DNA of 64,000 nt. Source: Bog-473 sp963828825. Its GTDB lineage: Bacteria; Actinomycetota; Acidimicrobiia; Acidimicrobiales; RAAP-2. The position numbers and the translations under genes are program-made. This document shows positions 20,794-29,132 of the stretch, in pieces. The notes under the pieces were generated by a model. It made no database searches. It saw only the letters and a program-made list of their open reading frames with translations, and was not told where the DNA came from. The DNA is taken from positions 1,240,001 through 1,304,000 of the forward strand of contig CAWHGF010000007.1 of NCBI GenBank assembly GCA_963828825.1. The letters run 5' to 3'. How positions within the stretch are numbered: position 1 is the stretch's first letter; the number at the start of each line of letters is the position of its first letter.

Positions 20794-21951
20794 ATGGAAC
20801 AACCGGGCGTCATCGTGCCGCTCCCGGACATGGTTCCCACTTCGAGCGAGCTGCCTCCTGAGGGCTGTCCCGTCATGGCCGGAACGGGCGAAACCGAGCA
20901 CGAAGTCCTCTACTACTGGGACTATCTCCACCTCGATGAACTGCTCAACTCGCAGACGCCCAAGAGCGCCGAGCGCGGCCACGCGGTGCACGACGAGACT
21001 CTTCTTCATCGTGGTGCACCAGACGTACGAGCTGTGGTTCAAGCAGATCCTCGTCGAGCTCGACTCCGTGCTGGACCTCATGAGCCCGGAGCGTATTCCC
21101 GAGCGCGACCTGGGTATCATCCTGGCCCGACTGCAGCGCATCAATTCGATTCAGCAGCTCCTGGTCGGTCAGTTCGACATTCTCGAGACGATGACGCCGC
21201 TCGACTTCCTCGACTTTCGCTCCATGTTGCTCCCCGCCTCCGGGTTCCAGAGCGTCCAGTTCCGTCTGATCGAGAACAAGTTCGGCCTGCTCGAGAAGGA
21301 CCGTGTGCGGATCGAGGGGCATGCCTATTCCGACACCCTGCGCGCCGACCATGTCGCACTCGTGGTGCAGACGGAGAACTCGCCCTCCCTCTTCGACTAC
21401 CTCGAGCGGTGGCTCGCCCGTACCCCGTTCGTGCGGACGGAGGACTTCGACTTCATTGCGACGTACCGGCAGGTGGCCAAGGCGAAGCACGACGCCACGC
21501 GATCCTCCTTGGAGGGAAAGCCCGATCAGCTCGCCGCGTTCGAACAGCGGCATCCGAAAGTTCGACGCCCTCTTCGACAAGGCGATCTGGAACCGGGAGA
21601 TGCAGCAGGGATCAAGGCGCCTGTCCTATGAGGCGTTCATGGCCGCCCTCTTCATCAACCTCTACCGGGATGAGCCGATCCTGCACATCCCCTATCTCAT
21701 CCTGACCGCCTCTGGTCGACATCGACGAGACGCTCACCATGTGGCGGCAACGCCATGCACTGATGGCCCACCGGATGCTCGGAAGGCTGACCGGGACGGC
21801 CGGCAGCGGCTACGACTACCTCGACGAGACGGCCAAGACCTACACGCCGTTCCGGGATCTCTTCGATGTGGCGACGTACCTCCTGCCGCGCCCGTTGTTG
21901 CCCCGCTTGCCCGAGGCGCTCGTGAGCGGCCTCGATTTTCGCAACGAGTAA
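20794..21951 (+). CDS. kynA: Tryptophan 2,3-dioxygenase (three frame breaks)
   Basis: Restored length is 384 residues. The family hallmark is intact once an extra A at 20998 is removed: VHDE-LFFIVVHQTYELWFKQI, containing the active-site histidine and the tyrosine/phenylalanine pocket. Downstream are LGIILARLQRINSIQQLLV, the motif LPASGFQSVQFRLIENKFGL, and MWRQRHALMAHRMLG with the haem-ligand histidine region. Two more extra bases occur near 21548-21551 and 21712-21716. The enzyme opens the indole ring of L-tryptophan to N-formylkynurenine using O2 and haem. The ATG at 20794 has GGGGGAGG upstream; a GTG at 20749 is possible. A formamidase-like hydrolase lies 1.4 kb away, completing two steps to kynurenine. 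Confidence 0.9.
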
Positions 21952-22095
21952 GGGACCTTTCCCTTGGGTTCGAACCCAACGTGAACAACACGGACTCTGC
22001 ACGCCTGTCCGCGAGGGTCACGACGTGCCCCGGCTCGCGATGCCCCCCGGGATCGCGTGCGGCGGCATGAGGCGTCCGCCTGAGGGACCATGTCC

Positions 22096-23360
22096 ATGAG
22101 CGAACCGCGGCGGCCACTGTTGGCCATCGTCTACGGCGAGGGCTCGGCCTCGGCGATGTCCCTGTCCGGGTCTGCGGCAGCGCTGTGCGACATCGCGTGG
22201 GTCGTCGACTCGACGGAGATGACCGACGCGAAGATGCTCCGCCTTGTGCGCAAACTCGGCCAGACCGTCGACCTGGCCGGCATGTCCGACGAGGAAGCGG
22301 TCCGAGGCCGTGCGCACCCTGCAGCCCGACGGGATCGTTGCCTACGCGGACGCCCACATCGCCCGTGCGTCCGCGCTGGGGGAGTCCCTCGGGCTGGAGT
22401 ATTTCGACCGCAAGGTCGCGGACCGCCTGCTCGACAAGGTGGTCCAGCGGCGCGCCCTCGCCGAGGCGGGCCTGCCCGTGCCGCGCTGCGTGGAGGTCCC
22501 GCCCCATCCTTCGCCGGACGAGGTCGATGCGCTGGCCGCGGGGGTGGACTTCCCGGTCGTGCTCAAGCCCCGTCACGGCGCGGCGAGCAGGGACACCCAT
22601 CTCGTCTGCGGACGCGGCGCAGCTCGGGAATCTCCTGGCGGCGCTCCCCGCGGCGGGGCCCGAGCCGGACATGGTGATCGAGGAGTACATGGCCGGCCGC
22701 GCCGGTTCCTCCGAGTGGCTACTTCGGCGACTACGTCTCGGTGGAGAGCGTCGTGTCCCACGGGCACATCAGCCACCTCGCCGTGACCGGGCGGCTGCCC
22801 TCCGCCAAGCCGTTTCGTGAAACGGGGCTCATCATCCCGACCGACTACGCCCCGTCGTTGGTGCAGTCCATCCTGGGCGTGGCCACCGACGCCATCGCCG
22901 CCATAGGGATCCGTACCGGATGTCTGCACACCGAGATCAAGGTGACCGACAAGGGGCTCCGGGTCATTGAGGTCAACGGCCGCATCGGCGGCTTCGTGGC
23001 TCCAGTGCTCGCCCTGGCCTCTCCCGGCGTCGACTTCTTCGAGATCTCCCAGCGGGTGGCTCTCGGGGAGCACGTGGTCTTCGAGGATCTTGTCCCCACC
23101 GACCACGTCGGCTACGTCATCGTCGGTCAGCCGCCGCTGTCTGCACGCCACGTGGTGAGCGTTGCCGGACTGGACCGGGTGGCCGCCCATCCCGGCGTGG
23201 ACGCTGTTGCGCTCGGCAAACAAATGGGGGCCGAAGTCGATTGGCGCAAGGGGAGCCACGAATACGTGTTTTCCGTGCTCGGCACCGCTCCTCAGCCCGA
23301 CGACGTGCGGGCGATGCAGCCAGTTCATCGACGACGAGGTCGACCACCGTCTACGAATGA
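22096..23360 (+). CDS. ATP-grasp domain ligase (five frame breaks)
   Basis: Restored length is 419 residues. The order is an N-terminal pre-ATP domain (LLAIVYGEGSASAMSLSGSA), a linker DRLLDKVVQRRALAEAGLPVP, the nucleotide-binding lysine in FPVVLKPRHGAASR, the hinge VIEEYMAG, and the Mg-binding end HTEIKVTDKGLRVIEVNGRIGG. These are hallmarks of ATP-grasp carboxylate-amine ligases of the carnosine-synthase or peptide-ligase type. Extra bases lie near 22302, 22608, 22715, 23321 and 23341; removing one each gives one continuous frame ending at TGA 23358. It sits between tryptophan dioxygenase and a formamidase-like gene, so it could join an amino acid to a kynurenine-type product; that is speculation. 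ATG 22090 is an alternative start. Confidence 0.83.
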
Positions 23361-24227
23361 GACGGGGCGTGCACCGTCTCCACGTGGACCAGCGTCAGGT
23401 CCCTGGAATCGTGGCAGGACGCCGACCACGGCAGCCCAGGCCTTCGAGGTTGGATCGACGTGTGCCATGTGGTCGCCGTCGCTCACCACCAGCTCGGCGT
23501 CGGCGCCGGCTTTCCTCGCCGCGGCCACATAGGCCTCACTCTGGGCGAAGGGCACCGAGTCGTCGGCCTGGCCGTGGACGCAGACCACGGGGACGGGCAA
23601 CGGCACCCGGGCGATCGGATCCGCCCAGTCGTAGCGCTCCGGCACCTCGTCGGGGCTGCCACCGAGCAGATCCGGGATGGCAGTGCCGCCGACGTTGCGC
23701 GCGGCACCCGTGCGCAGATCGAGGACACCGGCCTGGGCCACGACGCCGGTCACCGGGACCCGCGGCGAGGAACCCGGAGCCGAAGGGGGCAGGCCGGCGC
23801 GCCCGGCCGCCCAGGCGGCCAGGTGCCCCCCGGCGGAATGACCGATCGTGACCACCCGCGTGAGGTCGAGGTCGAGTTCGGAGAGCAGGTCGAGCGCGTC
23901 TGCCACGTCCTGCAACGTGGTGGGCCAGCCGCCGCCCTGGCCCACCCGCCGGTACTCGACGTTGTAGGCGGCCCAACCCCGCCCGGCCAGGTCCCGCGCC
24001 AGTGGCCGCCCGAGCGAGGCGTCATAGGCGGCCCGCCAGAATCCTCCGTGCAGCACGACGGCGACCCCCAGCGGATCGCCGTCGGGGAGGTACAGCTCGG
24101 CGTACTGATCGGGATCGGGTCCGTACGTGCAGATCTTGACGGGGTCGCTGTCGGGGTCGTCCACGACGTCGAAGCCTAAGTCCGACAGAGAGCTGGTCGG
24201 CATGTTGCGGACCGTCGCTGCCGTCAC
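23325..24227 (-). CDS. Alpha/beta hydrolase, probable kynurenine formamidase (arylformamidase)
   Basis: A 300-residue hydrolase with the HGGxW motif (VVLHGGFWRA) that marks the kynurenine formamidase/BD-FAE group. The nucleophile elbow is GHSAGGHLAAW, the acid lies in VHGQADDSVPF and the histidine in SDGDHMAHVDP. It would hydrolyse N-formylkynurenine, the product of the nearby tryptophan dioxygenase. GTG 24227 is used as start; ATG 24203 is possible. Its 3' end overlaps the ATP-grasp gene; a single-base shift near 23405 would instead end it at 23351 with a shorter, less Arg-rich tail, which seems more natural in this indel-rich stretch. Confidence 0.78.
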   Translation of the reverse strand: MTAATVRNMPTSSLSDLGFDVVDDPDSDPVKICTYGPDPDQYAELYLPDGDPLGVAVVLHGGFWRAAYDASLGRPLARDLAGRGWAAYNVEYRRVGQGGGWPTTLQDVADALDLLSELDLDLTRVVTIGHSAGGHLAAWAAGRAGLPPSAPGSSPRVPVTGVVAQAGVLDLRTGAARNVGGTAIPDLLGGSPDEVPERYDWADPIARVPLPVPVVCVHGQADDSVPFAQSEAYVAAARKAGADAELVVSDGDHMAHVDPTSKAWAAVVGVLPRFQGPDAGPRGDGARPVSFVDGGRPRRR

Positions 24228-24319
24228 ACGCCCGTGACGAGTCCGGTCGGCTGGTTCTCGAGCGCCGCATCGATCCCGTCGGCTCAGAGGGTCTGGTTTG
24301 CGTCTCGTAGGATCACGTC

Positions 24320-25327
24320 GTGGTGAGGGGCGAGCGCGAGGAGCCTGGCGCGAGCCGGCCTACGAAGTCTTCGTCGTCCTCCCCGTCGTCCGGCCCGTTC
24401 GGAGCCGGCTCGGTTTCCATCCGGCTGTACCCGCACAACGAGCTTCCCGCCGACGCCATCGTCCGCGAGCTCTGCGCGCAAGCCGGCCTCGCCCTCGGCA
24501 ACGGCTTCGACGGGGTGATGACGAGCGAGCACCACGGCGGCTTTGCCGGCTACATGGCGCAGCCGTTGCAGATGGCCTCCTTCATATTGGAGGAGAACGC
24601 CACCGGTTGGGCGGCCGCGGCACCGCTCTTGCTTCCCCTCCGGTCCACGGCGCTCGTTGCCGAAGAGGTCGCGTGGCTCCAGGCGCGTCATCCCGGCCGG
24701 GTCGGGCTCGGCGTGGCCGCGGGCGCCCTGCCGCTGGACTTCGAGGCGGCTGGCGTCAGCCAGGCCGATGCCATCGAGCGCTTCAAAGCGGAGCTCCCTC
24801 GGCTGGCCGCCATGCTCCGAGGGGAGGAGCTGGGTCAGCTCGAAGGGGACCCGGCCCTGCTCGCCTGCCGGCGGCGCTCCGGTTCCTCGTGCTCAGCGCG
24901 GCGGTATCGGTTGCCGCCGCCGTTCGAGCAGCCCGCTGCGGCGCCGGCATCCTCATGGAGGGGATGTCGGCCCCCGAGAGACTCGCCCGCCTGACCGAGG
25001 CATTCGGCAGGGCCGGGGGGACGGGCTCCAAAGTCCTGATCCGCCGGGTCTGGCTGGGCCGCGTGCGATCCGGAACTGATCGACAGCCAGCGGGCCGTCT
25101 ACGAGAGCTACGCCGCGGGCGCGAGCTCGTTCGGCGAGGACCAGACGATCGCCTCGGACGAGCCGGACGAGGTGGCCGGACGGCTGGCGGCGACCATGAG
25201 GGAGGTCGGGGCGGACGCGCTCAACCTCCGGGTGCAGCTGCCCGGCATGTCACCCGAACAGGTGCGAGAGCAGATCGCGCAGATCGGGTCCACGGTCGTG
25301 GCGTCCCTGAAGAAGATCTGGCCCTGA
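24320..25327 (+). CDS. LLM-class flavin-dependent oxidoreductase (two frame breaks)
   Basis: Restored length is 335 residues, like a luciferase-fold monooxygenase. The first part has NGFDGVMTSEHHGGFAGY, a typical FMN/F420-site segment, followed by EEVAWLQARHPGRVGLGVAAG. After a missing base near 24880 comes VLSAAVSVAAAVRAARCGAG and LMEGMSAPERLARLTEAF; after an extra base near 25070 the frame continues with DPELIDSQRAVYESYAAGA to TGA 25325. The family uses reduced flavin or F420 to oxygenate or reduce small organics. The GTG start at 24320 is uncertain because the first 30 residues are Ser/Pro rich. It diverges from the formamidase-like gene by 92 bases. Confidence 0.8.
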
Positions 25328-25362
25328 CCAGCCGGGGAGCGCAGCTCTGAACCGTCCTCTCG

Positions 25363-26209
25363 CTACCGGATCGGTGTCCAACCGCTCGAGAGGTGGTTCC
25401 CACCGTCCACGTCCAGAGTGATCCCGGTGATCTGCCGTGCGTCGTCGGACAGGAGGAAACACACCGCCCCGGCGACGTCCTCGGCTTCGGTCAGCCGGCC
25501 CAGGGGGAGCGCCGCTCCCGCGGCCGCTCCGGCGTCGGATTTCCAGATGGGCCGGGTGGCCGTGGTGCGCACCAGCCCGGGACTCACCGCGTTGACCCGC
25601 ACACCCTGGCCGGCCAGGTCGGCCGCAATGGTGCGCGTCATGGCGTTGAGCGCAGCCTTCGCCGAGGCGTAGGCCACCATGGCCGAGGTGGTCTTGCGCG
25701 GTGAGCCGCTCGAGATGGTGACGACCGACCCGGTGCCGTCACCGAGCCCTCGGGCCAGCGCGGCACGGATCAGGGCAACGGTCGGCCAGGTGTTGAGGCG
25801 GACCGTCTCGAGAAGTTGTGCCTCGCTGATGGTGTCGAAGGAGAGCGCGTAGGGGGCGCCACCCACCGTGCTGACCAGGAGGTCGATCCGGCCGAACGCG
25901 TCGATGGCCCGGTCTGTGAGGATTTCCACGGCCGGTTCGGTGTCCATGGACCCGACGACGCCGACCACATCGAATCCCTCGGTGCGCAAGGCCGTTTCTG
26001 TCGACGCGACGCCGATCGGCGTCGCGGCCGTTGATGACCACCGACGCGCCCTCCCGGGCGAGGCGGACGGCGCAGGATCTGCCGATGCTCGGATCGGCGG
26101 TCGAGCCGGTGACGACGGCCACCTGACCGGAGAACCGTCGGCCGCCGCCATTGGACGCCGGGTCACGCTCGTCACTCGTGATCCCGCCGGCTGGTCCCAT
26201 CGTCTGCAT
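25363..26209 (-). CDS. Short-chain dehydrogenase/reductase (one frame break)
   Basis: Restored length is 281 residues. The first frame gives FSGQVAVVTGSTADPSIG, an extended TGxxxxxIG cofactor loop, and REGASVVINGRDAD; one extra base near 26015-26030 precedes VASTETALRTEGFDVVGVVG. Then come DLLVSTVGGAPYAL, the serine VVTISSGSPRK and the YxxxK motif in VAYASAKAALNAMTRTIA. The C-terminus ITLDVDGGNHLSSGW is standard for classical SDRs. The loop DPSIG instead of GGIG resembles enoyl-reductase-like or divergent SDRs. Starts at ATG 26209. Substrate unknown. Confidence 0.85.
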
Positions 26210-26352
26210 CTTGTCCCACGTCGTCCATCGTGCGCCACGCAACGCGACTCGACCGTGAGCTCTGAACCGGGCGGTGGCTACCGCGTGCAGTTGGTACCCG
26301 TTTGGGACGGTTGTGGCCGCGTGCGTCGCTGGGCCACCACGTAGGGTGTGGC

Positions 26353-27342
26353 GTGGACGCCTGGCAGGTCCAACGGCATGGACCACCCAGCGACGCACTC
26401 CGACGCGTCGTCGTCGACGAGCCGGTACCCGGCCCGGGTGAACTTCGGCTACGGGTGCACTGTGCGGGGATCGGCCTCCCGGACGCACTCATGTGCCGCG
26501 GCACGTACCCGTTCTCCCCGATGCTCCCGTTCGTCCCCGGCCAGGAGGTGTGCGGCACTGTCGACGCGGTGGGATCGGGCGTAAAGGTCCCCCTCGGCAC
26601 GCGGCTCATGGCGGTGACGAACTTCTTCGATGGGCAGGGCGGGTTCGCCGACGCGACCCTGGCGCGGTCGGAGAGCGCCTTCCGCGTCCCCGACGCCATG
26701 CGCGACGAGGACGCAGCGGCGTTTCGGATCGGCTACTCGACGGCCCTTATCGGCCTCGTGCGGCGCGGCGCGTTGCGGTCCGGCGAGTGGCTCCTCGTTC
26801 TCGGAGCGGCGGGCGGCTCGGGTCTCGCCGCGCTGCAGCTCGGGGTGGCGCTCGGCGCGCGGGTCATCGCGGTCGTCGCCGGTGAGGAGAAACGGGAACT
26901 GTGCGTATCGTCGGGCGCGGACGCCGTCGTCGATCGCACCCAGGGTCCTGTAGCTGACGCGGTGCGAGAGGCGACGGGGGGCGATGGGGTGGACGTCGTC
27001 TATGACCCGGTCGGCGGTGACTTTGCCGGCTCGGTGGCCCGGTGCCTGGCGCCCGGCGGACGCCTCCTGGCCGTTGGGTTCGCCAGCGGGAAGTGGATCG
27101 ACGCCGACATATCGGAATTCGTCCTCCGCAACGCGTCCATCGTCGGCGTCTACGCGGGCGGTCAGTCGCGCGCGGAGGCCGAAGCCGACCACGAGTTCCT
27201 GCTTGGTCTGGCGGCCGACGGCAGTCTCGGTCGCGTCGCAGGAGCCGTGTCGTTTGACGCGCTGCCCGATGCGCTCAACGCGGTCGACCGGGCTGAGGCC
27301 GTCGGCAAGCTGGTCGTGCGGGTCGACGGGGTCGACACCTGA
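26353..27342 (+). CDS. Zinc-independent quinone oxidoreductase / MDR-family NADPH dehydrogenase
   Basis: A 329-residue medium-chain dehydrogenase. The N-terminal catalytic domain includes the segment LRLRVHCAGIGLPDALMCRG and VPGQEVCGTVDAVGSG. The nucleotide motif is LVLGAAGGSGLAALQLGVALG near residue 145, followed by VSSGADAVVDRT and VYDPVGGDFAGSVARCLAPGG. Catalytic zinc ligands are absent, which fits quinone oxidoreductases of the QOR/CAA43093 type. Probably reduces quinones, enones or acyl-CoA thioester alkenes with NADPH. GTG 26353 is chosen because upstream codons are unlike the family N-terminus. It is divergent from the SDR and converges on the polyprenyl synthase gene. Confidence 0.87.
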   Translation: MDAWQVQRHGPPSDALRRVVVDEPVPGPGELRLRVHCAGIGLPDALMCRGTYPFSPMLPFVPGQEVCGTVDAVGSGVKVPLGTRLMAVTNFFDGQGGFADATLARSESAFRVPDAMRDEDAAAFRIGYSTALIGLVRRGALRSGEWLLVLGAAGGSGLAALQLGVALGARVIAVVAGEEKRELCVSSGADAVVDRTQGPVADAVREATGGDGVDVVYDPVGGDFAGSVARCLAPGGRLLAVGFASGKWIDADISEFVLRNASIVGVYAGGQSRAEAEADHEFLLGLAADGSLGRVAGAVSFDALPDALNAVDRAEAVGKLVVRVDGVDT

Positions 27343-27420
27343 CAATTCGAGCGACGACCAGCTTGCCAGTCTCGTCCCGCCACCACCTGCCCACAACGAA
27401 GCGGCTCTCCCGGCCTCCGC

Positions 27421-28452
27421 TCACGAGGCGCGCTCGATCATGTACGGCACCAGGCGGGCGATGAAGCGGAGCGCCGGGGCGTCGTCCAGACCGGCAAAGG
27501 CCGCGTCCATGGAGGCCGTGGCGGACCGAGCCACACCGGTCGCGAACTCGCTGGCGAAGGCGACGCTGCCGTACGACCGCATGAGCTCGAGTACCCGGGC
27601 GACGTCGTCTCGCTGTCGCTCCGCCGGAACGCGGGCCAGGTACGTGACCAGCCAGCGCCGGTCTGCCGGATCGGCGCTGGCCAGGAGATGGATGAGCATC
27701 AGCGTCCGCTTCCCTTCCCGCAGATCACCGAATGCCTCCTTGCCGTACACGCCCGGATCCCCGACCAGGTTGAGGATGTCGTCGCGGATCTGAAAGGCCG
27801 CGCCGAGGTGGAACCCGAACTCGATCATCGGCTCGAGCTCGGCGGTTCCCCTCGATCCGACGAGCGCGCCGACCCGGAGGGGGAGGACCGTGGTGTACCA
27901 GCACGTCTTCTTCATGATGAGCTCGAGGTAGTCGTCGGGCCCCAGGTCGACGCGGTTGTCCCGGCACCAGCCGAGCTCGAGCGCCTGTCCGGCCACCGTC
28001 TGCTGGCTCATGAAGTCGAACTCCATCATGATGCGGTCGGCCAGCCGCGGGCCCAGCAGATCGATGTTCTCACGCAGCGTCGCCAACGCCTGCAGGGCGA
28101 GGCCGTCTCCGGCGTTCAGCGCGAGTGGGGTGCCGTAGCGTCGGTGGAGGGTGGGCTCACCCCTCCGGAGCAGGCTCGCGTCCTCGATGTCGTCGTGCAC
28201 CAGGAAGGCGTTGTGGAGGAGCTCGATCGCCACGGCCGAAGGGAGGGCATCGCCGAGCGGGCCACCGAAGGCCTCGCAGGACGCCAGGCACATGCTCGGC
28301 CGCAGGGCCTTCCCCCTCCGGCTGGGGTAGTCGCTCATCGGCGCGGCGAGGTAGGGCTGGTGCCCCGCCGTGACGAAGCGCCGGCGCAGGTCATCGGTGA
28401 CGATGGCCCCGTAGCGCGCCAGGCCGGCCGCCGGTTCCAGCGTCGTCGTCAC
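27421..28452 (-). CDS. Polyprenyl diphosphate synthase (trans-isoprenyl, GGPP-synthase-like)
   Basis: A 343-residue all-helical prenyltransferase. The first aspartate-rich motif is LVHDDIEDAS with the preceding helix AIELLHNAF; the second is FQIRDDILNLVGD followed by GKEAFGDLREGKRTL. The RxxxLRP-like basic motif GKALRPSMCLASCEA precedes the first. It condenses isopentenyl diphosphate with an allylic primer to make C15-C25 chains; length cannot be read with certainty. The GTG start at 28452 overlaps the stop of the upstream gene (GTGA), making it the last gene of a five-gene operon with an FAD amine-oxidase-like enzyme, two Ig-like proteins and a cyclase/ATPase. That context suggests isoprenoid processing rather than generic quinone synthesis. 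Confidence 0.92.
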   Translation of the reverse strand: MTTTLEPAAGLARYGAIVTDDLRRRFVTAGHQPYLAAPMSDYPSRRGKALRPSMCLASCEAFGGPLGDALPSAVAIELLHNAFLVHDDIEDASLLRRGEPTLHRRYGTPLALNAGDGLALQALATLRENIDLLGPRLADRIMMEFDFMSQQTVAGQALELGWCRDNRVDLGPDDYLELIMKKTCWYTTVLPLRVGALVGSRGTAELEPMIEFGFHLGAAFQIRDDILNLVGDPGVYGKEAFGDLREGKRTLMLIHLLASADPADRRWLVTYLARVPAERQRDDVARVLELMRSYGSVAFASEFATGVARSATASMDAAFAGLDDAPALRFIARLVPYMIERAS

Positions 28453-29132
28453 GAACTGTTCGTGGTGGGCGACACCGCGATGCTGAGCGCGAAGACGACG
28501 TCGGGCAGACCATCGACCAGGAGCTGCCCGTGGTAAGCCCCCGGGGCGGCATCCTCACCGACGGCCACCGTGACGAGGATCTCGCGGCTCGCGTCCGGGT
28601 CGAGCCGTTCGATCCGTTGCGGCGTGCACGTCACTGTGCCGGTCGGGAGTGACGCGCCGGTGTGGCTGCTCAACCCGGGGCACCACGGCCGGAGATTGCC
28701 AGCCGCAGAGGCCGTCGTGTTGTGGAGCCACAGTCGGGCGCTGACGCGGCCGCCCGGTGCGACATCCGGCAGGCGCAGGTCGCCCGGGTCGGTTCCCGGG
28801 GGCTCCCACCATCGGGCGGCATCGAGGAACCGGAGGGCGGTCTCGTTGAGCTGGCCCATGATGGCGAGGTACGAGTCGGCTGCCCGCTGCATGTCCGACT
28901 GCAGCGTGCGGGCCGACCGGTCGGATCCGGAGAAGCCCAAGGCTGGCCTGCCACCGTCGCCCGGACGTGACGCTCCCGCTCCGCCGCTGCCCGCCGCGAA
29001 CTGGGCGAAGATCTCGGCGAAGCGTTCGACCATGGTCCGAGCGGCTTCGAACCCGAGGTTCTGCACCTCCTGCACCAGTCGCGCCGCTTCGGCTGCGCCG
29101 GCGGCAAAGGGATCACTCCTTGGGCTGCTCAT
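28449..29132 (-). CDS. Unknown protein: N-terminal helices plus C-terminal beta-sandwich-like domain
   Basis: A 227-residue protein I do not recognise. Residues about 5-50 form amphipathic helices rich in Ala and Glu (ARLVQEVQNLGFEAARTMV), phasin-like in character. A Gly/Ser linker and another helix (SYLAIMGQLNETALRFLDAA) follow. From about residue 115 it is beta-rich, ending APGAYHGQLLVDGLPDVVFA, the style of an Ig-like or filamin-like domain. A similar ending (VPSGLYEGALVAG) is found in the first gene of the same operon, so the two may be related or act together. It is coupled on both sides: ATGA with the FAD enzyme, GTGA with the prenyl synthase. No signal peptide. Confidence 0.78.
   Translation of the reverse strand: MSSPRSDPFAAGAAEAARLVQEVQNLGFEAARTMVERFAEIFAQFAAGSGGAGASRPGDGGRPALGFSGSDRSARTLQSDMQRAADSYLAIMGQLNETALRFLDAARWWEPPGTDPGDLRLPDVAPGGRVSARLWLHNTTASAAGNLRPWCPGLSSHTGASLPTGTVTCTPQRIERLDPDASREILVTVAVGEDAAPGAYHGQLLVDGLPDVVFALSIAVSPTTNSS

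Noticed and set aside
20794..23360. Programmed frameshifting in the tryptophan dioxygenase and ATP-grasp genes
   Set aside because: Up to five shifts in one gene, no slippery sites in common, and similar breaks in unrelated neighbours point to sequence error.
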